Source: Macrothele yani (taxonomy: Eukaryota > Arthropoda > Arachnida > Araneae > Macrothelidae). Taken from it: DNA of 64,000 bases. Below are positions 1-10,950 of the stretch, in pieces. The stretch covers positions 121,656,270-121,720,269 of the forward strand of contig CM076995.1 in NCBI GenBank assembly GCA_039090855.1, written 5' to 3'. A model generated the notes under the pieces. That model saw nothing but the letters and a program-made list of their open reading frames with translations, was not told where the DNA came from and made no database searches. The position numbers and the translations under genes are program-made. Positions within the stretch are counted from its first letter, which is position 1. Each line of letters starts with the position of its first letter.

Positions 1-352
1 AGCCTGGAGAGGTGCATGCTTGGTGTAACCAGGAGAGATAAAAAGAGGAACTCGTGGATCAGAAAAATGACACGAGTGGAAGACATCATGATCAGAGTTA
101 AATCCCTGAAATGGCAATGGGCTGGGCATACTGCCAGGACAGACCATCGATGGACAGCCGAAATTTTAAGATTGGATTCCAAGGGACAGAAAAAGATCCA
201 GAAGAAGACCACATGGGAGATGGGTGGATGAAATTCGAAAGTATGCTGGAGTGACATGGAGGAGACTGGCACAAGACAGACCGTTGTGGAAGAAACTTGG
301 GGAGACCTTCGTCCAGCAGTGGATTGATAATGGTTCACAATAATGATGATGA
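1..352 (+). mobile_element. RTE-type LINE, 3' end fragment
   Basis: The sequence matches the C-terminal end of the RTE ORF seen at 7874-10828, including the stretches MTRVEDIMIRVKSLKWQWAG and the final QQWIDNG-type end. It ends in an (ATG)n tail. An extra AAG and small deletions shift the frame near 170-180, so it is a pseudogene fragment. The element is cut by the window edge and may extend left. Confidence 0.85.
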
Positions 353-874
353 TTACATATACTGAACACATTAATACTGAAGGGACCAAGAAAATTTTCC
401 GCAGTAGACAGATTTCCACCTTACACAGATTTGACTGTATATGTATTTATTTATCACCACTCCCCTCTTTTTATGTGGTAACATATCCACTGAATGCAAG
501 AGTAGCTACACTGCTTGAGCTTCACTAATCTATCATCACCTAGAAGCTGAGACAGAAGGCAGATTGAAAACCTGCAGATCACTAGTGTGGAATTTTTGTT
601 TTTGGTGGGGGTGCTAAATGTTCTTTTATTTTTGTGAAGAACACAAAACAAATTGAGATTAAGCACTGAGTAACTTTTTTTTTTTTTTTCATCAGTCCTG
701 ATGTTTCTGGTCTTTTGTTCTTAATCAAGGTCAGAAATGTCAGGGTTGATAAAATTACTCAGTATTCGTGTTGGATGTATGAACAGTGTTTCATCTTAAA
801 ATTGTTTTGTGTTCTTAAAAGGATGTTTTTTTCTTTACATAGGGAATGCAAGGAATCCAGGTCATTTTTGTTTA

Positions 875-1050
875 CAGTAGATTTTGGTTAATTGGGCCAT
901 TGGTAAATTGGGGCAACCATTTATAAGGGACAATTCTTGAAGAACATTCCAAATTAGCTATTTGGGATGTTCTTCGTGTAATTGGGACTGCCGCTTAGTT
1001 GGGCGAAAGTGCTCTGGTCCCGATATGTCCCAATTAACTGAAATATACTG
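875..1050. mobile_element. Pogo/Tigger-like MITE, 176 bp
   Basis: Terminal inverted repeats of about 25 bp (CAGTAgATTTTGGTTAATTG on the left, CAGTATATTTCAGTTAATTG on the right, differing at a few positions) are bounded by TA dinucleotides at 873-874 and 1051-1052. The interior is itself a hairpin built on gaagaacattcc and ggatgttcttc. It has no coding capacity. Family assignment is inferred from the TIR start and TA duplication. Confidence 0.65.
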
Positions 1051-1353
1051 TATATGGAAAAAATGCAACTGTGTTTTATGGAAAACCTTTAATTTTTTCA
1101 TAATGCTTTGGTAATGTCAAATTTTTTAATAACCTGAAATCAGTTTTCAATTCTTGGCTGCTACTTGCCAGTTCCTGGAGGGATTCGTTTTATATTGTAA
1201 AAATATTATTTGACTTAGTAGTATCATGTTATTTGTTATTTTATTGAGCCAGTGTTAAAACTTAAATTTCTAGAACTGTTTGTTACTGAATGATGTTTTG
1301 CCTATAATGTAAGTCTCTAATGATAGAATTTGAAAACAAATAATGTTTTGTAG

Positions 1354-1486
1354 AGACTTTTATAAGCTAAAGGACTTCAAGCACTTGCAGTTGCTCACTA
1401 GATGTCAGGAAAGCAGAAAAAGAAATTTTTATTTTGTCTCCGAAGCTGTCAAAAACATCGTTCAAGCAAACTCTCATAAAGTCAAG
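1354..1486 (+). CDS. NSUN2: NSUN2-like tRNA (cytosine-5)-methyltransferase, internal exon (first in window)
   Basis: The exon follows a ttttgtag acceptor and ends at AAG|gtaaat. Its first base completes a codon, then 44 codons follow and it ends in phase 0. The peptide contains FYKLKDF, LLTR, KRNFYFVSEAVKNIV and ends HKVK. This matches the recalled NSUN2 segment after the catalytic domain (FY...LLTR...KR.LY.VSK...NI...N..K.K). NSUN2 deposits m5C on tRNA variable loops and other RNAs, mainly in the nucleus. The catalytic cysteines are encoded upstream, outside this window. Calling the gene an orthologue is inference from all six exons together; another NSUN-family member is less likely. Confidence 0.85.
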
Positions 1487-2030
1487 GTAAATTTTGCATT
1501 CCTGACTTCATGTTACTTTGATTTTACTTCTACTTGCTTTTTATTTTGGAGATGATGTGGCTGAGGTAATTCATCACATATAATTGCCTGGTTTCTTTTC
1601 TTTTATTGTACTTGCATTTATTTCTTACTTAAAAAACCACAGCAAAAAATCATATGAACTCATTGTACTTCTACCATGTTCAGGAAAGATAATGTTCTTG
1701 AACAATTAGTGAAAACTATGTTGCTTACATGTCCCTTGCTGTCACCCTCAAAAATTTAAAATAAAAGTACATTTGTGTTGAACACTTCAAAAGCTTAACA
1801 ATATTCAGAAGTGAAAGTGGGATTGACTTCCAAATCCTGGTACTCTTGAGTAGTTTTGTGTATCATTCTGCTTTGTTTACATAAGCCTGCAAGCACCCAC
1901 CATTACAGGGCAAAGAAACTAGCTCCACCACTGAAGAAACAATAAAAACATTAAAAAATGATTCTTATAAATTGGAGCATTTTTTAAACAGAATGTATTG
2001 TAATAAAACCTAAAAATTAATTGTGCATTA

Positions 2031-2290
2031 GAAAGCAAAATGGGTAATTCCAATTTTTAAGTGTTTGGAATTCATCTAGAAATATTCTGCTGCAATGCTA
2101 TTGCATCTAAATGGGCTGTGAAACAAAGAACTTGTGAACTTTGTGAAACAAGAACTCGTGAACTCTGAAAGCAAAATGGGTAATTGTAATTTTTAAGTGT
2201 TTGGAATTCATCTAGAAAAATTCTGCTGCAGTGCTATTGTGTCTGAATGAGTTGTGAAACAAAGAACTCATGAACTTTGAGGTCATGCTG
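2031..2290 (+). repeat. Tandem duplication, about 136-bp unit
   Basis: The segment starting gaaagcaaaatgggtaatt at 2031 recurs at 2167 with a few substitutions. Both copies end in a GTGAAACAAAGAACT-type motif that is itself locally repeated. No coding potential was seen. The rest of 1487-3526 is AT-rich intron in which I see nothing else except a G run at about 3301. Confidence 0.7.
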
Positions 2291-3526
2291 TCAGAGGAAG
2301 TTGAACTTTTCCCCATTACTCAGTACAGTTTTGGGATGCATAAAGCCTTCTGGCTTAATGCCAAACCTTAGGAGTAAAGAAATTCCTATTAAAAAATCCA
2401 AGCCGTATGCAGAAATTAACTACTAGGAGTTTAGCTAAAAGTTTTTAGCCATAAATGTATCCATTTTCAAGTAGATAGGGATTTTTATGTCTTGTGAACA
2501 TTCATTCTGCTTGGAACAAATAAATAGTTGAAAAGTCCAAAAGTTGGTTCAGAAAAGGGAAGCTGTGAAATGAATTCACAAGGAAACTGTTGCTGCATAT
2601 CAGCAAGATATTCCATAAATTTCTATGAATGCCTGGCTGTTGAAAACCAGTGAAATGCTGAGGAATGAGTGGTCTGCAGTAGAATAACAGTTGAGCAGGA
2701 GAAATGGAATATGCCAGAGAGGTGATCTGTTCACCTGAAGCTATTAAAAACACTTAGTAAAGAAAGCATTGGCAATCTCCATTATTGCAATGGAAACATG
2801 TCAGGTAGGTGACCGAAACAAATGCCCTTTTAAACCCTACACTGACTTGGAAGTCAGTACATTCCTTTACCTAGATGTTCGAATAATAAAAAATAACTCT
2901 GCCGCCTGGTAGTGAGGGACCAAGTTCTCATAAGTAATCTTTTGTGTATGTGAGAAGTATGTAAACTTCTGTCATCAGACAAACACGTGGATTTTGGCTG
3001 ACACGCCCTGACACTCCCTTCGAGGGAAGTAAGCACTTGTGATAAGTTCACTTCTACATGTGCCATCACTGTGAGAGTTTGGCTGCCTGAAGATAGTAGT
3101 AAGATACTACTAAAAGTACTCACAGAGTACAATTTCACAGGTTTGAATTCTACTATTCCCTTGCAGAAAATTCTGTTTTAATTTAACCTTTTTTAGCATG
3201 ATCTTAATTGATGTTTTTTAACTTTGAGTTCGTTTTAGTATATGTTTGGATTTACCTGTCGTATTTGTATGTTGATTGAGATACCAATTTGTATTGCTAT
3301 GGGGGGGGGGGGTGTTCGATTTGAACAAAAACTACTAAAAGTGTATAATGAAGGTATGTATTTGTGCAATTACCTTGAGATATTAAAAGATTCAACTTAT
3401 TTGTCAGGAAATCTTCCAATAGTAATATGAAAAAATAATTGTGTGTTCAGGTTTTGTGATTCAAAGTTGTCAGCTTTTAAGACAAATTTTTCTTTGTTAA
3501 CTTCTGTTTCCATTGTAATACATGTA

Positions 3527-4744
3527 CACTATCTACCAACAAATAATTGGACACCTGTGATAGCAAAGGAAAACAAAGTTTATTCACCTTCAATAGTTGG
3601 TGGAGCCTCCATGAGCGGCGACTACAGCTGCGACCCTCCGGGGCATACTCTCAGCCAGGCGTTGTACGACGGCTAGCAGTATTTTCTTCCACTCGGCTTG
3701 GAGAAGACAGGTCAGTTCCTTCACCGATTTCGGACGGTGGGGGCACCCCTTAAGTCGACGCTCCAACTCGTCCCAGAGGTGCTCGATAGGGTTAAGGTCC
3801 GGGCTCTGCGCAGGCCAGTCCATTTGATTAACCCCATTGTCACCATACCAAGCCATGGTGGACCTCGCAACACGACAGGTGGCATTATCATCCTGAAAGT
3901 AACATGGGTCCACCCCGTAAAACTGCTACAACGTAGGAAGCGTATGGTCATCCAAAATGGTGCAGTAGGTCTCGGCGTTGAGTCTACCAGGAATTGCGAC
4001 CAAGTGTCCCGTGCCGTACCAGGAGAAATACCCCCATAGCATAATTCCACCGCCGCCGAACTTCACAGTTGGCACAATACATTCCGGCAGGAGGTGTTCT
4101 CCAGGCAGACGCCAAACCCAGCCCTGCCATCCAAACGGTAGAGGGTGAACCTTGATTCATCGCTCCAGAGAACCTGTTTCCACTGTTCAACGGTCCACTG
4201 TCGATGTTCTTTGCACGACGTTAGCCGAGCAGCGCTATTGGACTTGGTGATCAAAGGCTTGTGGGCTGCAGCACGTCCATGATAACCGAGCAGATGGGCT
4301 TCCTTACGGATTGTATTTATCGAAAGAACACTTCCGGATGCCTGCTGAAACTCCTCGCGGGTGTGGCCCATCGATTTGGTGTGGTTCTTCCGAATTTCTT
4401 TGGCCAGCACCCGTCGGTCTCTAACTCCCAGTTTTGTGGGTCTGCCGGGTCGAGGCACATTCCGACAGTCACCTCTCATCTTCCACTTGCCAATCACGTA
4501 GGCCACTGTCGATTTTGGGTACTTCAACTCGCTGGATATGTCACGTATGGATCGACCATTTCTGTGATACCCGACAATTACACCTTTCTCGAAATCAGAG
4601 AGCTCCGAACTGCGTGGCATCTTGCATGCGACTGATTGCATTGTTGTTTCCCACACAATATTTAATGGCGGCGGCCGTGACGTGTGTCAGGACCGCAGAT
4701 ACCGTCGATTGCAGGGGTGTCCAATTACTTGTTGGTAGATAGTG
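3527..4744 (-). mobile_element. Tc1-like DNA transposon, frameshifted
   Basis: TIRs of about 30 bp (cactatctaccaacaa...ttggacacc at both ends) are bounded by TA. The transposase on the - strand is split over three frames. The part at 4063-4656 has a helix-turn-helix N-terminus (SELSDFEKGVIVGYHRNGRS, RPGRPTK) and the first catalytic Asp in WSDESRF. The part at 3590-3913 carries the second Asp in FQDDNATCR and SPDLNPIEHLWDELE with the catalytic Glu. All three DDE residues survive. Frameshifts near 4050 and 3910 make it non-functional as it stands. The 1.2-kb length is normal for Tc1. Confidence 0.88.
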
Positions 4745-4758
4745 TATATATATGCATA

Positions 4759-6630
4759 AACATCACATCACATCACATCCCGGTTATCTGAGATTCAAAG
4801 GTTAGCTCCACAAAGAAATACAAACCTCCGGATAAATTTTTTAACTGATTATTTACTGTTGCTGTATCAAACCTCCATTTACAGCGATCTTGACGCACAA
4901 GTCAAACTTAACTGACATCCCTCACACGACATATACAAGACCTTCTATACTTCACATTCATAATCTTTTTCTCATGCAGACACTCCTGAATCTGATCCTC
5001 CCATGTCTTCCTTGGCCTCCCTCTGCCTTCCTTTCCTGCCACTTGGGCTGACAATTTTTCTTAGTAAGCATCTCATCAATCCTTCTTTCAACATGGCCAA
5101 ACCACCAAAGAATATTAGTGTCCACCTTACTAACAACATTTCGCCTCACATAACACAATTGCAGCACATCTTCATTCCTCACATGATCAGAGAGTGTCTT
5201 GCCACAAACTCCCCATAAGTAACACATCTCTCCAGCACACAAATGACTCCTCATATGTCTCTTCTGCAATATCCAGGTTTCACTGCCATACATCAAAGTA
5301 GGAACAATTAAACTTTCATACACAGCCATGTGGGACTCTCTTGAGAACCCAACATTCATGTGAAAACCTCCCAAAGCAGCAATGACTTTCAATGAAGCAT
5401 TCACTTGCCTACTAATTTCACCATCTAATTTGTTCTCTCTGTCAAACATGCTTCCTAAATACACAAACTCATTCACTTGGTCAATCACTGTGCCATTTAA
5501 ACTTATCTTGCATTTAGTACTAACAGTTCCTCACTCAAAAACTTTAGTTTTTCCCTTATTTACACTCAGTTTGAATTTCACACAAACTTCGTACATCCTG
5601 GACAACACACCCTGCAACTTACTTTTGCTCTCTGCCTACAGGGCTGTGTCATCAGCATACAGGAATCTGCACACACAGTTATTACCAAGACATTAACCAA
5701 TATGGTCCACCTTGGCATCATGCATGTATGCATCCATAAATAGATTAAACAGCCGTGGTGACATTAAACAACCTTGTCTGACTCCTTCACCAATAGAAAA
5801 CCATTTTGATACAACAACATTCACTTGTACACAAGCTCTAGTGCCAGCATACATAGCTTTTACACTATTAAGTATATTCCCAATAACACCAAATTTATTC
5901 TGTGCCTTCCACAGAAGTATCATATTTAATCGGTTGTAAGCTTTCTCTAAATCTTTGAAGGCAGCAAAAACTTTCTTACCAATAGCCAGACACTTTTTGA
6001 TCAGCATGCATAATGCAAAAATTTGGTTAGTGCAGCCTTTGCCAGACATAAAACCACTCTGAACATCCCACACTTTCTCTGATGTAAGACCCCGTACTTT
6101 TTCAATAACAACCTTACCAAACACTTTTCCTGGCACACTTTATAGGCTAATACCACGATAGTTCTTGTATTCAGTCTGATCACCTTTTCCCTTATACAAG
6201 GGAACAATAATAGCATCCTTCCAATCTCGAGGGACCATTCCTAACTCCCAGCAAACTGGTAAATTTCAGTAAACCAGTCAATTACAGAGTCACTATCATA
6301 TTTTAACATCTCAGCAGTTATGTCATCTACTCCCGGTACTTCCGGAGCCTTGCCATTCTGAAGAGATTTTAGAGCTTTACACACCTCTTCTCTTGAGATC
6401 CCTCCTGTACTTCCACCTGTCACTGTGACATCATCCGCCTCAGAATCACCTTTGCTTTCTCGATCTAATAACTCACAGAAGTATTACCCCATCTTTCACT
6501 TAACTCAGTGGGCTTCCATATCATTTTCCCAATCCTATTCTTCACACAACTTGAAACTTTATTTCCCCTATTTTTCCTGTGTCTCATGTACTTTTGGAAA
6601 GTTTTTCTACAAAGGCCGTTCCATGAAAAC
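4759..6630 (-). mobile_element. Non-LTR retrotransposon (second LINE family), 5'-truncated pseudogene
   Basis: The - strand encodes broken reverse-transcriptase segments. At 6241-6423 is a GKAPEVPGVDDITAEMLK-type motif. At 5693-6136 are FKDLEKAYNRLN and GVRQGCLMSPRLFNLFMDA. The YADDTAL catalytic box lies near 5660. At 4958-5488 are EFVYLGSMF and SETWILQKRH. Stops and frameshifts separate the pieces. The 3' end has a short (TGTGA)n-type tail next to the Tc1 right end. The RT differs clearly from the RTE copies elsewhere here. Its clade is uncertain (Jockey/CR1/RTE-like). The 5' endonuclease is absent. Confidence 0.8.
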
Positions 6631-6639
6631 TGAGAGTAT

Positions 6640-7850
6640 AGTATTTTTTTTTTTTTTGAGTTGGCAGCAGTTTTAAAGGGGAAAATAACCATGCACATGA
6701 CTAACTGAATTAAGGAAGTATCTATGACAACATGGCAGACGATCCTGGTTTTGTTGTTGTGCAGTTGTTTAAGGTACGTCTGCATTTCGCCATACAGCTA
6801 TGGAGGTGAGTGATTCAGAGTTAAGAAGTGAAATGCATTGTGCGATAAAATTTTACTATCATTTGGGTAAAATGGCTCCAGAAACAGTTGATTTAATGAA
6901 AAAGCTTAAAAAGATAAATGTTTGGGTGAGTCAATGATTTTTAGATGGCACCATGATTTAAAAAAAGAGCGTTTGTCAGCAGAACCCGCTCCTAGGCCTG
7001 GTCGACCTAAAAGTGTTGTTACGGAGAGCGTATTGTTAACACTGCTTGGGCAATCCTGCAAGAAGATCGACAAATCACTTGTGAAGACAGCAGCATCAAT
7101 TAATATTTCAAAAAAGTCGGCATTCAGCATTCTATGCAACAAATTTCTGCAGATGGGGACCTCATCACCTGATGAGAGAGCAATTGTTAGCAAGAGTTCA
7201 GGTGTGTCATGAGTGGAAACAAATTATTGCAAAGGATCCAAACTTTCTAAACACAGTAATAACTGCCAATGAAAGCTGGGTACATTATTACAACCCTCTC
7301 ACGAAGCATGCAAAGAGTGTCTGGAAACACACAGGTTCACTTCCTCCAAAAAAGTACGCCAAACCAAATCAGCTGGGAAGGTGATGGTGATAATTTTCTT
7401 TGATCATAAAGGTGTAGTCTACCAGCATACCGTTCCTCCACAAATTACTGTCAATGCTAAGTATTACATTTAGTCTTGAAGCCTCTGCGACGGCACATAT
7501 CAATTAAGTGATTGGAACTGGTGGGCAAGTGAACCCTACACCATAATGCCCGCCCACATGTGGCTGCTTGTGTTCAACAGTTTCTTACGAAATGCAGCAT
7601 TGAAATCATGCCACAGCCAGCCTGCCTACAGTCCTGACCCTGCCCTGTGCGATTTCTGGTTGTTTCCAAGAATGAAGAAGTTCTGTGGGACAACATTCAA
7701 CACAGATGCTGATGATATTCAAGCTGTACAGGGGTCACTAAAGCAGCTTCCACAAAACGCCTTTGCCACATGCTTTGAAAAGTGCACTGGGCGATTAGGA
7801 CCATTGCACATCATCCAAGGGAAGATACTTTGAAAAAAATATATATATAT
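6640..7850 (+). mobile_element. Mariner-type transposon, catalytically dead
   Basis: Broken transposase ORFs occupy 6922-7212, 7172-7384 and 7546-7833. Recognisable parts are RWHHDLKKERL and PRPGRPKSV near the N-terminus and YSPDPALCDFWLFPRMKK near the C-terminus. In mariners the first Asp lies in a GDE(S/T)W motif; here it reads ANESW. The second, in HDNARPH, reads HHNARPH. Two of the three catalytic Asp are therefore lost, in addition to frameshifts. The ends are approximate: I did not find a clean TIR pair, and the right side runs into (TA)n where an RTE has inserted. Confidence 0.75.
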
Positions 7851-7854
7851 ATAT

Positions 7855-10800
7855 ATCATCATCATCATCATTGTCAACCATTATCAATCCATTGCTGGAC
7901 GAAGGTCTCCCCAAGTTTCCTCCACAACGGTCTGTCTTGTGCCAGTCTCCTCCATGTCACTCCCGCATACTTTCGAATTTCATCCACCCATCTTCCATGT
8001 GGTCTTCTTCTGGGTCTTTTCCTGTCCCTTGGAATCCAATCTAAAATTTCGGCTGTCCATTGATGGTCTGTTCTTCTGGCAGTATGTCCAGCCCATTGCC
8101 ATTTCAGGGATTTAACTCTGATCATGATGTCTTCCACTCTTGTCATTTTTCGGATCCACGTGTTCCTCTTCTTATCTCTCCTGGTTACACCAAGCATGCA
8201 CCTCTCCATGCTTCTTTGAGTTGTCTGCAGCCTTTGTATGTCTCTTTTAGCTAAGGTCCACGTCTCTGCACCATACGTAAGCACTGGAAGGATGCATTGA
8301 TCAAACACTTTTCTTTTAAGACATAATGGCATATTGCTCTTGAAAATTATGCTGTTTCTTCCAAAAGCTCTCCAGGCAAGTTTTGTACGCCGATTAATTT
8401 CTTCACTAATGTGACCCTCACTTGATATCTGCTGTCCAAGATAAACGTACGTGTCTGTTATCTCCAGCTTTTCTCCATCAATCGATAAATCTTCATTTCT
8501 TGTAAAAGCATTGAACATCACTTTTGTCTTCTGAAAGTTCATTTTTAATCCCACTTCTTTACTTTTGTCAGCAAGTTCCTGCATCATACTCTGTAGCTCC
8601 GATGGGGTAGTTGCAAAAATGACTATGTCATCAGCAAAACGAAGGTGGGTTTGATAATCTCCATTAATCTTTATCCCTTTGTTTTCCCAGTTCAGTGATT
8701 GAAAGACATTTTCCAATGTGGCATTAAATAGCTTCGGAGATATGGTGTCACCTTGTCTCACTCCTTTTCCAATTTTTATGTGTGTTGTATTTTCAAATAG
8801 CAGAATCTTTGCAGTTGCATTTTCATAGATGTTATTAATAATATGAATGTATGCATCTTCAATACCGCAGGATTTCAGAGCCATTGCAACTGCTGATGGT
8901 TTCACCGAATCAAAGGCTTTTTCATAATCGATAAAAGCCATGCACAATGGAAGTTCATATTCCCTCGCTCTTTCAATTAGTTCTCTCAGTACGTGGATAT
9001 GATCTATTGTGCTGTACCCACTCCTGAATCCAGCTTGTTCTCTCGGTTGAGCCATGTCCAGTGTTACCTTCAAGCGGTGTGAAAGAACTTTAGTGAAGAT
9101 TTTATAAACCACTGATAGGAAGCTGATAGGTCTGTAGTTCCTGAGATCCTCAATGTCACCTTTTTTATGTAGCAAGATCATTGTAGCGTTGTTCCAATCC
9201 TCAGGAATTTTCCCTTCATTAAGGCATCGAGTGAAAATTTGGGCGAGTACTGTTTCGATTTCTCCACTTGCTTCTTGTATGATGTCTACAGTAATTCCAT
9301 CTTCTCCTGGAGCATTTCCCCGCTTCATGTTCTTGATTGCATGTGCAACTTCTGCTGGAAGGACTGGAAGAACTCTGGTACCTTTCATGCTGCCTGGAGT
9401 ACATGTATCATCCCTTTCATATAATTTGGAGTAGAAATCTTTCACTCTTGTCAAAATTTCGCCTCTATTTCTTGTTACAGAACCATCTTCTTTTCTCAGT
9501 GCCATAATCTGTTTTTTTCCCTTACTGAGATGTCCCTTTGCTATCTTTAGGCTTTGGTTGTTTTCAATTGCTTTCCTCACTAGTTCACAGTTGAATTTCC
9601 TTACGTCTTCAGTGATACTTTTTCTTACTGTCTTGCATAGCTCTATATATTCCACTTTGGAAGTCACATCTTCTTTAGTTGTCCTCATCTCTCTTCTTTT
9701 TTGCATCAACATTTTGGTTATTCCTGATAATTTGTTCACATGCAATTTGTTCTTAGACCCAGCTAATTTTGTTGCTGTTTCCATAAGAGCTTTGGTTACT
9801 TTTCTGTTAACTTCAGAAATATCCACTTCTTCCGATGTAAGGCCTTCTAAAGCAGAGAATCTGTTCTTCAGTTCCAATTTGAAGGTATTATGGTGTTTTT
9901 TAAGGTTGGTTATGTCAATACATTTTGTTTGTCTTATGAGCTTGCTACGTTCGAGTTTAGTGTTGAGGTGCATCTTACATCTCACCAATCTATGGTCACT
10001 GCCTGTGTTGAACTTGTTTAGCACACTGCAGTCTTCTATGACGAATTTTTTGTTACACATAATAAAATCAATTTCACTTGTCGTCCCATTTGGATGTCTC
10101 CATGTCCATTTCCTGTGTGGCTTTTTCTTGAAAAAGGAGTTCAAGATGAAAAACCCTTCTGCCTCTGCAAACTCTACGAGAGTATTTCCACGCTGGTTTC
10201 TGTTGCCGTGACCGAATTTACCTACTGAAGTTTCATTCTGTTGCCGTTGCCCTATTTTTGCATTGAAATCTCCCATAATTATCTTCAAGTGCTGCTTACC
10301 TTTATTATTTAGATCACGAATTTCCTCATAAAATTCTTCAATTTCTTCTTCAGCATGACTTGTGGTGGGTGCATAAGTTTGAATAATCTGAGCCTGGTAT
10401 CTTCTCGAGAGTTGGATAACGAGTCGTGCAGCTCTGTCAGAGGAACTTTCAACTTCTACAACTTTATCCTTCAGTTTCTTGTTTATTATAAATCCAACAC
10501 CACTAGTTCTGCCAGTATCTGTCCCACGATAGTAGAAGAGATGTCCACTTTTCAGTTCAATGAGATCTTCTCTTTTTCTCCTTACCTCACTTAGCCCGAC
10601 GATGTCCCACTTGATCCTTTGTAGTTCCTCTTCCAATTCAAGAAGCCTTGAATCAGAAGATAGGGAGCGTCCGTTGTATGTAGCCAAGGTCAGCATCAGA
10701 TGGCAGCCTAGTCCGGTCCTCCGGGGATTCTTAGCACCCTCTGCCTTCATGCCGCACTGGCCGCTGCCTTGGCCAGGTACATTCCAGCTGCCGGAGACTG

Positions 10801-10936
10801 AGGGCCAAGATTTAAGTTGTGGAGTCATTTTGGAGGGGTTTGGCCATAACTCACCATGCTGGCCAAGCGGGTTGGTGAGTGTGGGATAGCATTTCCTCTA
10901 ATCCCGATGGTATAGTTATACCGCTATTGGCGGTCG
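7855..10936 (-). mobile_element. Full-length RTE-type non-LTR retrotransposon
   Basis: The element is bounded by a (CAT)n tail at 7855-7870 (3' end) and by a CGACCGCCAATAGCGG 5' terminus at about 10936. (TA)n lies on both sides, so the target was probably a TA microsatellite and the duplication cannot be measured. It contains a single long ORF. The short microsatellite tail, endonuclease-RT arrangement and small UTRs fit the RTE clade. Six other copies or fragments occur in this window. Confidence 0.9.
7874..10828 (-). CDS. RTE endonuclease/reverse transcriptase, uninterrupted
   Basis: This 984-residue ORF has no stop or frameshift. Residues about 45-280 are an apurinic-like endonuclease: TYNGRS (Asn52), SEVR (Glu81), TYAPT (151-155), GDFN (186-189) and GSDH (276-279), the usual catalytic and metal residues. 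Residues about 490-800 are the reverse transcriptase, with NYRPIS, AFIDYEKAFD (Asp634), GVRQGDTISP and the FADD box (731-734). The C-terminus (about 900-984) is basic, with RPRRRPHGRW, and ends QQWIDNG. The start chosen gives about 44 residues before the endonuclease; a later Met is possible. Of the copies here it is the only one that could be autonomous. It does not belong to the host gene, which is on the opposite strand. Confidence 0.92.
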   Translation of the reverse strand: MTPQLKSWPSVSGSWNVPGQGSGQCGMKAEGAKNPRRTGLGCHLMLTLATYNGRSLSSDSRLLELEEELQRIKWDIVGLSEVRRKREDLIELKSGHLFYYRGTDTGRTSGVGFIINKKLKDKVVEVESSSDRAARLVIQLSRRYQAQIIQTYAPTTSHAEEEIEEFYEEIRDLNNKGKQHLKIIMGDFNAKIGQRQQNETSVGKFGHGNRNQRGNTLVEFAEAEGFFILNSFFKKKPHRKWTWRHPNGTTSEIDFIMCNKKFVIEDCSVLNKFNTGSDHRLVRCKMHLNTKLERSKLIRQTKCIDITNLKKHHNTFKLELKNRFSALEGLTSEEVDISEVNRKVTKALMETATKLAGSKNKLHVNKLSGITKMLMQKRREMRTTKEDVTSKVEYIELCKTVRKSITEDVRKFNCELVRKAIENNQSLKIAKGHLSKGKKQIMALRKEDGSVTRNRGEILTRVKDFYSKLYERDDTCTPGSMKGTRVLPVLPAEVAHAIKNMKRGNAPGEDGITVDIIQEASGEIETVLAQIFTRCLNEGKIPEDWNNATMILLHKKGDIEDLRNYRPISFLSVVYKIFTKVLSHRLKVTLDMAQPREQAGFRSGYSTIDHIHVLRELIERAREYELPLCMAFIDYEKAFDSVKPSAVAMALKSCGIEDAYIHIINNIYENATAKILLFENTTHIKIGKGVRQGDTISPKLFNATLENVFQSLNWENKGIKINGDYQTHLRFADDIVIFATTPSELQSMMQELADKSKEVGLKMNFQKTKVMFNAFTRNEDLSIDGEKLEITDTYVYLGQQISSEGHISEEINRRTKLAWRAFGRNSIIFKSNMPLCLKRKVFDQCILPVLTYGAETWTLAKRDIQRLQTTQRSMERCMLGVTRRDKKRNTWIRKMTRVEDIMIRVKSLKWQWAGHTARRTDHQWTAEILDWIPRDRKRPRRRPHGRWVDEIRKYAGVTWRRLAQDRPLWRKLGETFVQQWIDNG

Positions 10937-10950
10937 TATATATATATATA

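Noticed and set aside
3301..3312. G run as a possible regulatory G-quadruplex
   Set aside because: A single homopolymer of about 12 G in an intron; more likely a slippage tract and not evidence of regulation.
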